Part shown: positions 45,561 through 64,000 of the stretch, one piece after another
Position numbering within the stretch: position 1 is the stretch's first letter
Layout of the letters: every line of letters starts with the position of its first letter
Assembly: GCA_039707465.1 (NCBI GenBank)
Contig: CM077643.1
Location: 64,172,605 to 64,236,604, forward strand
DNA length: 64,000 bases
Direction: 5' to 3'
Source: Rhabdophis nuchalis
Taxonomy: Eukaryota; Chordata; Lepidosauria; Squamata; Natricidae
Notes under the pieces: model-generated
The model's input: the letters and a program-made list of their open reading frames with translations, nothing else
Database searches by the model: none
Told to the model about the DNA's origin: nothing
Made by a program: the position numbers and the translations under genes

Positions 45561-47439
45561 GAGGTACCCCACATACGAGGGGCCTCGAGGCCGACCTCTG
45601 CCCCCCTGCCAACACATATTGCGACCGACCAGAGAGGTAGGAAGAGAACCACCGTAGAACGTTGCCTCCCAGCCCCAACCCCCCCAGTCGGCGCAATAGG
45701 ATACCATGGTCGATGGTATCAAAAGCCGCTGAGAGGTCTAATAGGACTAGGATAGAGGAATATCCTCTATCCCGCGCCCTCCAGAGATCATCAAAAAACG
45801 CGACCAATGCCGTCTCGGTGCTATGCCCGGGTCGGAAGCCGGACTGGCGCGGGTCTAGATAATCAACTTCCTCCAAGTGTCGCGGAAACTGTTGGGCCAC
45901 CACACTCTCAACAACCTTCACTAAAAAGTGAAGGTTGGAGACGGGACGATAGTTCTCTAGTAATGCTGGATCCAGGGACGGCTTCTTGAGGAGGGGCCTT
46001 ACTACCGCCTCTTTCAAGACGGCAGGCAAGGACCCCTCACTCAAAGATGCGTTGACAATGCCCTGGAGCCAGCCTCGTGTCGTCTCCCAGGATGCCAGTA
46101 CAAGCCAGGAGGGACACGGGTCCAATAAACATGTGGTAGCCCTAAGTCTCTTTGACAACTTGTCCATATCCTCGGTAGTAACAAAATCAAACTCCTCCCA
46201 AGATGGTGTCTCAAGAGCAACCTCGGACCGCTCAGCTGGACCACTGTCGATGGAGGGCAGCTCGCTCCGAATCCGAGTGATTTTCTCCTGCAGATAAATC
46301 CCAAATTCCTCTGCTCGACCCTGTAGAGGGGCTTCCCGCGGCCTCTGTTGGAGGAGGGAGCGGGTCACCCCAAACAGGGCGGCAGGGCGGTTATCTGCGG
46401 ATGCAATAAGAGTGGCACAATACTCACGTTTGGCCACTCTTATCGCCACCAGGTAAGTCCTAATGTAGGTTCTCACTAGTGTTCGGTCGGCTTCGGAGCG
46501 AGAGGATCTCCATCTGCTCTCTAGGCGTCTCTTGTGGCGCTTCATCTCCCTAAGCTCCTCGGTGAACCAAGGAGCCCGGGTGGATCGTCGCCGCACGAGA
46601 GGCCGCTCAGGCGCGACTCGGTCCAAGGCCCCCGTGGCCGCACTTAACCATGCGGCCACTAGGTCCTCAGTCGAGTCGCGGGGCAAGTCCACAGGAATTG
46701 GCCCAAGCTCCCTTTGGAACCTTACCGGGTCCATCAGAAGCCTGGGGCGGAACCATATAGGAATATCCGGTTCCGCCTCCCCGCGATGGGGTGTAGTGAT
46801 CGGAAAGTCGAGCCGAAGGAGAGCGTGATCTGTCCATGACAGGGGTGTGATGACTAAATCCCCTATTCCCAGATCACGACTCCACTGTCCCGAGACGAAG
46901 ATGAGATCCAGGGTGTGTCCACCCTCGTGGGTAGGGCCCAAAACTACCTGGGTCAGGTCCATGGCTGCCATGGAAGCCATGAACTCCCGAGCTGCACCAG
47001 AGGTTTCGCCTACCGACGGCAGGTTAAAGTCCCCCATGACCAAAAGTCTGGGGGTCTCAACCGCCGCCTCGGCTATCACCTCTAGGAGCTCGGGCAGGGC
47101 TGTTGTTGCATAGCGAGGAGCCAGGTATACAACTAACACGCCCAACTGCCTCCCTAGGCCCCATTTCACGAGGAGGGACTCGCACCCGGTCGTCTGAGGG
47201 ATCGTGGTCTCCTTTGGCTCAAGACCTTCCCTAACCATAATCGCCACCCCCCCACCCCTCCCTAGGGCCCTAGGCTGATGAAAGGCTCGGTAGCCTGGTG
47301 GGCACATTTCTACGAGGGGATGACCTCCCTCGTGGCCCAACCAGGTTTCCGTAATACCTACCAGATCCGGGTCCCCCTCTGACACAAGGTCATGGATGAG
47401 GGGGGCTTTTTGCACCACGGACCTGGCGTTGCATAGCAT
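45466..47439 (-). pseudogene. L2-like ORF2, endonuclease and first part of RT
   Basis: About 630 sensible codons. The APE-type endonuclease covers roughly residues 1-230: [58 protein letters not shown]. After a linker, reverse transcriptase begins near residue 495: [34 protein letters not shown], motif [17 protein letters not shown]. It breaks at the GVPQGS motif, which here reads GVPRVGPL: relative to family consensus two bases are missing near 45558-45562, and the frame is nonsense after that. The RT continues in the frame covered by the next entry. Confidence 0.85.
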
Positions 47440-47564
47440 CAGCCTAGGGCCCCGGGTCTGTGGTTCTTGCCCTCCTAGCCTGCGATGGGAGTATGGGGGG
47501 TTGGAACACGTGACCGCCCGTAACCAGCGGCCACGGTCCTCCAGCTGGTGATGTACAACTCATG

Positions 47565-47655
47565 TCATCAGAGCAGCATCACATGATGTATCGGGACTTT
47601 TCCCCTTTCCCTAAATCGGGCGTGACACATCTGGCCCACGGGCCGGGAGTTTAAC
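47565..47655. mobile_element. hAT remnant at LINE junction
   Basis: CATCTGGCCCACGGGCCGGG and GAGTTTAACAAATCC resemble the right terminus of the CAGGGGTGTCAAACTC family (6587, 11618). The left part is missing. Confidence 0.45.
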
Positions 47656-47739
47656 AAATCCTATCCTAGGCTATTAACCCTGTTAAAACTACAATGTTTT
47701 ATTTAGATTTGCATTCTCAGCCATCTCATCAAAGAAATA

Positions 47740-47975
47740 TGGGATATCATGTGGAGGAGCTCCAATGGTGGTGAATTCTTCTTTAAGTGAGAGTTCTTCC
47801 TTTATCTCTTAAGGAGGCCTTAGTTTGCTTCCTCCTAAAGAAGTTGTCGATGGATCCCAAAGTAGTGAACAATTTCCATTCAGTATCAAACCTCCCCTTT
47901 TTGGAGAAGGTTATTGAGAAGGTGTTGCACAACAGCTTTGGAAGACTTTGGGTAAAGCAGATTACCTAGACACTT
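47740..47975 (+). mobile_element. L2-like LINE fragment, opposite strand
   Basis: The plus-strand frame 47787-47969 reads LPLSLKEALVCFLLKKLSMD and NNFHSVSNLPFLEKVIEKVL, the stretch just before reverse-transcriptase motif A in L2-like elements (compare [20 protein letters not shown] in the 45.5-47.4 kb copy). Diverged and older. Confidence 0.7.
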
Positions 47976-49669
47976 TTCAGTTTTCTACATATATTTCTAA
48001 CATGAAAATAAATTATATAGGCAATAACATAAAAAAGCCTTTAATATGTTATTGCTTCACAATAGTAATACAATTATTCAGATGTTCTTTTAGAAGCCAG
48101 GCACTTAGGAAATAAAGAGGATTAAGAGGCAGACAGGAGTGCTTTAAGAAAAATATCTCTTCAAGTATTCAGTAAGGATGAATGTAGTCTTGTATTGTTA
48201 TCCTTAAAAAGTGGGCATCATTATAATATATGGCCTCTATTGGGAATGTTACCTGAACAAGAGGATGTAAGTAGTTCAATGTATTATAACTGAAATCTGA
48301 ATTGCCAGTACAGGGCAGTTGCTAAAGAGGTTAATGCTACATTAGACTATATTAATATTAGTGCTTCAATTATAAGAAGCAATACTTCCACTTTCTTCTG
48401 TTAGTCAAACCATATCCCAGGATACATATTTTAAAGTTACTGAGAAATGAGAATTCATAATTATAAGGCTAAGAATGTTAACTAAATGGCAAAAAGCTAA
48501 ATAAGATTTTGATGTTACAAAATTACAAATGAACTAAGCAGCCAGGTAAATTTGAAATACTGAAACTTCTGGTAAACAATTTTGGAAGTAGTTATAAACA
48601 ATTTCTCATGGGAAATAGATTTTTTTTGTGAGGGTTTCTTTTTAACACAAAACAAAGATATGCAATTTCAAGATTTGAAAAACTGGACACTAGAGGGGAC
48701 CAAAGATTTTAGATAGAGGAAAAATTACAAGCTTGTAAAGTATTGTAAAACATAACAATGAAAATTCTGGAGACTTTTGAAAAAAGGGAATCAGAAAATA
48801 GTACCCACAATATCAACAGTGCCAGGCATTTGTATTTTTACTATCAAAATCATCTGCAGAATTGAATGCTTTTCACATTCTGACATTAAATCTAAACTAG
48901 TGTTATCAATAAAAGCATTGCTAAATGCAAAAGAAAGGTAAACTGCAGGGATAACTTTATTTATTAAATTTATAGGCCACACTTTTTACTCTGCGACTCT
49001 GGTTAGAAAGAAGATACGAAGAAGAAATCTTTGTACTCAAATTTGGTGAGAAGCCAGAATAAAAGATTATAAAATATTTTGGTGGATTTTCAAAAATTAA
49101 GCTTAAATGATCTCTGATTTTCTGGAATTCAACTTTTTATCTCTTGCAAGTATAATAGCTCTGTGCTATTTAAAATCCTCAGTTCACAAAAAGCTGCAGT
49201 TAAATTTAGTTATATGAATTTAATCTTCTATACATTGCCCCAAGGAAAACTAGTTCATTTTGTCAACAGAATATAAAAAACCCTTTCTCCATAAAGTATC
49301 AGATTGATATGAACTAGAAAAATAGCTGAATCAGAGAGCATCTTCCTACACTATACTTACTTAAGCTGATGGAACATCTTTGTCAGTTTTTTTTGTTCAA
49401 GCCAAACAAGGAGTCTACAATAATTAACTTTTTCTATAAAACAGATGGCACCCTGTACCTCCAGTATTCGTTATATTTTCTATTTAGAGTTCTGATAAAT
49501 TCTAAATTTGAATATTATAAATCTCATCTGAAATAAGATAATTATATTCATTGCTTCTCTAGCTTCTCATCACAAACATTTGTATCATTATGAGGAAATG
49601 CCAGCATAATCAATCACAGGCCTAAAATAAGATGCCTTACACCAGACATCAGCAGCATGCTAGAAACTG
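47976..49669. other. Intergenic, no gene seen
   Basis: AT-rich. A short LINE tail remnant (minus) is likely at about 48955-49005 (TTTATTTATTAAATTTATAG, GCCACAC). No gene. Confidence 0.45.
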
Positions 49670-49788
49670 GTCCATGCAAACAAGCAAAACCCATCAGTGG
49701 GATGCAGGCAGCATGAGAAACCATGCCTCTACTGGTCTGCAGAAAAATCTCTTTCCATGGAACCGGTCCCCCAACCTTTTGGGCACCA
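49670..49788. mobile_element. hAT-like remnant
   Basis: GGTCTGCAGAAAAATCTC, CCATGGAACCGGTCCCC and the right end AACCTTTTGGGCACCACTG resemble a Tip100/Charlie-type hAT terminus. The left end was not located. Confidence 0.4.
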
Positions 49789-51680
49789 CTGCCATTGTAC
49801 AAGTGCCTATGAAGTAAAATGTACTGGTAGAGGTGAGGAGAATTTTACTAATTCTTTGGGTCTTTATAACTGTATAAGCAATAACTTGAGTTTGTAGAGA
49901 TTGGTAACTTTTTCCAGACTGAGGCGACTTTCAGCTATTGAGCAGATTCCAGGGACAGTAGTCCAAAAAGTGATTGAAATTAAAAAGTAAATTGATTTAC
50001 ATTTACATTTAATTAAAATTTTGCTGGTAAGATGACTTTTATCTCACATATTTAACTTTCCCTTTCTATTGTTTTAAAAATTATTATTTGTATAAATTTT
50101 GGAAAGAATCATTCTAAAACCTTTAGAGGCATATATCGTACTGGAATCACAGGCTTATACTCTTAGCATGAGGGATATAAAAAGTATTTCATGTTTATGT
50201 TCTCTCTATTAGATGCATTAAGCTACTTCTGGCATCAATGTTAAAATTACATGAAAAATCTGTGTACTGGAAACTGATTGCAGGATAACTTCCTTTCAGT
50301 CAAAAGATTTCCTCCTTCTGCAACTGCAACTGTGAAAGCAGCTCAAGCTAATAATATTTCTTAACCTGCAATTAGTAGCTGATTAAAACTGGGATCAGGA
50401 AATCTACTTAGTACTCGCAGAGATTAAAGCAGGAAACAAGCAACCACTCTAGCAAGCAGCACAGAATTCTGTCTTGAACGGGGAGACCAAGCACACCTTT
50501 ACCAATACCAGAAGAAATGGCCTGAAGAATTATATTTTGTTTTACAATTATTCAAAGGAGCAACATTTTATCAGCTTATTTTTTGCTTTTATGGAAGTAA
50601 CTGAAGGTGGGATTGCAGCATTATTACATGTTTTGTTGTCTAGAGTCACATTTCAATTATCAGAAAATCCTTGAAGTAAACTTCCAAAACTAAATGAACT
50701 TCAGTACTAAATGTAAAACTTTGTTTGTCCTACCATGCATCATTTCCCAATCTATATTTAACAACTTAAATATATTGCATTTTAAAACATTTTTTACAAT
50801 TGAAAATAAAGAAACATGTAGTATCTTTGGAGAACATATTTTATCAGTGTGTGCCTGTGAATATATGTATGCTTCAATTTAGCTATCAGAAACTACATTC
50901 CTATAATGTTCAGGATATATTAATTCAGCATTTAGTTTTGTTCAGGATTTAATTCTAATTTTAAAGAACAAAGTATTTTAAGGGATGCGATGGAAACAGT
51001 GAGAAAGACTGCTACAATATTTCCAATGCTACAATATAACGGAACTTGAATTTTTTTCAGATGGATCCTGATAAAGATACTATACCAGATCTGACAGCAG
51101 AGTTAAATACTACCAAAAAAGGGGAAATAAATTTAAAATCCAAATGTATGCTACACAGATATATGTATTATGTTAATATAACTAAGCCATTATACTCTTG
51201 AAGCATTGTGAAATGCAATCTGATCAGAAACAAGAAATTTGACAAGCCTAATGTACAATGCTTGATAGTAGCATTATAAAAAGACTTTTCCATGAAATGT
51301 TTAAACACTCAGCATTTTTAAATCTGGCAAGCTTATGTAAAAAATGGCTAAAAACATTGAATTCTATGACATGGATTTCAAGAACTACATGAAGACAAAA
51401 CTACATTATTTGTTCAGTTAAGTCTCATTCTAATATTAGCAAAGGGTTTCTTACAGACTTCCAAGCAAATATAAAAACCTTGCTGGATTTGTGATTACTC
51501 CCCCATATTGGAATCTGTTCTTCTGCTAATGGAAGCAGCTATCTGTTAACATAAGTACCTTCTAAAATATGTCATTTTAGCAAGTAATAATAATCTTTAT
51601 TGTCGTTGTAAAAATTACAATGAAATTGTATATAATTGTACGGGTGTATATTTTGGAAATAGTTAAGAGTTGTATTTTAA
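49789..51680. other. Intergenic region downstream of CPSF2
   Basis: AT-rich sequence beyond the likely 3' end of CPSF2. It could include a longer alternative 3' UTR. TTTATTGTCGTTGTAAAAAT near 51596-51615 resembles a dispersed repeat and also contains a second minus-strand AATAAA. No genes seen. Confidence 0.4.
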
Positions 51681-52363
51681 AGTCATCATACTAGCTTTTT
51701 ATTGTGGTAATAAGACTTTAGAGACCATTCATTATATAGCTGTAGGAATTTTGCTATTATCTTTTCTTCTGTTTCCTTTATATTATTCTAAATAGACAAA
51801 TTATTAAGAAAAATTAGTTAATGAATAAAGCTTTAGAGGATGGTGAGAGAACAATTATTCTGCAGAAACAGATTGATTCTCAATGAATATTCACTTTGCT
51901 TTTATCAAAACAAAAATGTACAATTTGCTACAAAAATCAAAGGATGGACATAAGCATTTAGTTGCAAATCAGAGAGATTTTTAACATATAATTATTTTAC
52001 ATTTTTTAAACATAACCTTAACTTCCCACTGAAAATAATGGAAATCTTAATCATGCTAAATCCCATTGCTTTCAGAGACTAAATGCAAATTTATCAAGAT
52101 CAGATCTCAAAAAATTCTGTAAAATGATCTATCTGCAAGTTGAAAAGCTACAACGTGAAAAGTTGTATTATTATGAAAAATATAACCAGCAAAATATACA
52201 GGATATTTATATAGAGCAAACTTTCTTGGACTGAATCAACGCTGGTTCATCAACTCGAAAGGTTTAGTAATGGCTACTAATTATTCTTATGCATTCTGTA
52301 AAAGAATCTGGTAAAAATAAAACAAGTCCATATATATATATAAACATATATTTACACTTTTCC
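51681..52363 (-). other. CPSF2: CPSF2 3' UTR (predicted)
   Basis: AT-rich sequence after the stop codon. The first canonical AATAAA on the minus strand is at 51703-51698, giving a UTR of roughly 680 bases if it is used. The end is approximate and no strong GT-rich downstream element was identified. Confidence 0.4.
51698..51703 (-). terminator. Candidate CPSF2 poly(A) signal
   Basis: AATAAA on the minus strand (TTTATT on plus), the first after the CPSF2 stop. Another occurs at 51601-51596. Confidence 0.4.

Positions 52364-64000
<11,637 letters not shown>

Larger units (their letters stand above)
44455..47560 (-). mobile_element. L2-like LINE, 3.1 kb, 5'-truncated
   Basis: A minus-strand non-LTR retrotransposon of the CR1/L2 group with endonuclease, reverse transcriptase and a 3' UTR ending CGCCCTGGGTCCGTTTGGAG and TATAAATTGAATAAATATA (44455-44510). 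It is GC- and CpG-rich relative to the flanking DNA, so it has not lost many CpGs and is probably young. The right (5') junction is at about 47560, next to a hAT remnant. The 17.8-kb fragment belongs to the same family. Confidence 0.88.

Noticed and set aside
45466..47439. A 657-codon host gene
   Set aside because: Endonuclease and reverse-transcriptase motifs identify it as LINE ORF2, with a near-identical 3' fragment at 17.8 kb.

Overview
This is vertebrate nuclear DNA, most likely from a squamate reptile and probably a snake. That assignment is inference from the repeats: tRNA-derived SINEs of the Sauria type with (ATTGCT)n tails, a Bov-B LINE 3' end, CR1, L2-like and R4-like LINEs, an L1-type ORF1 unit, and a very dense population of short non-autonomous hAT elements, many with perfect 8-bp target duplications. 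Host exons are short, bounded by GT/AG sites and widely spaced.

Two host genes are visible, both on the minus strand. At the left edge (1114-1261) is the first coding exon of a K+-dependent Na+/Ca2+ exchanger resembling SLC24A4 (NCKX4), under a CpG island at about 1150-2130; the rest of the gene lies off the left side. At the right edge (63143 down to 52364) are the last ten coding exons of CPSF2 (CPSF100, a subunit of the pre-mRNA 3'-end cleavage and polyadenylation complex), covering about 600 of 782 residues through the stop codon. CPSF2 upstream of SLC24A4 in the same orientation is the order known from mammals, which supports both calls.

The roughly 50 kb between them has no convincing host gene and is a layered deposit of transposable elements. 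From left to right: a CR1 fragment (5.1 kb); a hAT element (6.6-7.15 kb); a TIR element (7.8-9.7 kb) holding a GC-rich hAT element and a CT-rich higher-order repeat; R4-like LINE remains (10-10.9 kb); a Bov-B end (13.1-13.5 kb); L2 and other LINE ends (15.4-18.7 kb); many copies of a CAGNGGTGGG-ended hAT family (17.5, 21.9, 23.1, 25.5, 26.7, 27.0, 33.0, 39.6 and 57.8 kb); three Sauria-type SINEs; an L1-like unit with an intact ORF1, poly(A) and an 18-bp target duplication but no ORF2 (34.6-36.6 kb); an almost perfect hairpin MITE (41.6 kb); and a 3.1-kb L2-like LINE with a frameshift in its reverse transcriptase (44.5-47.6 kb).

Within CPSF2 the introns also carry transposons. Two DNA elements abut splice donors: a TA-flanked MITE starting at intron position +8, with its TA duplication at +6/+7, and a hAT element starting at about +13 of another intron. 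A 5'-truncated CR1 with an undamaged reverse-transcriptase ORF lies antisense in one intron. Gene calls rest on protein similarity recognised by eye and on splice-site phase consistency; no database search was run.
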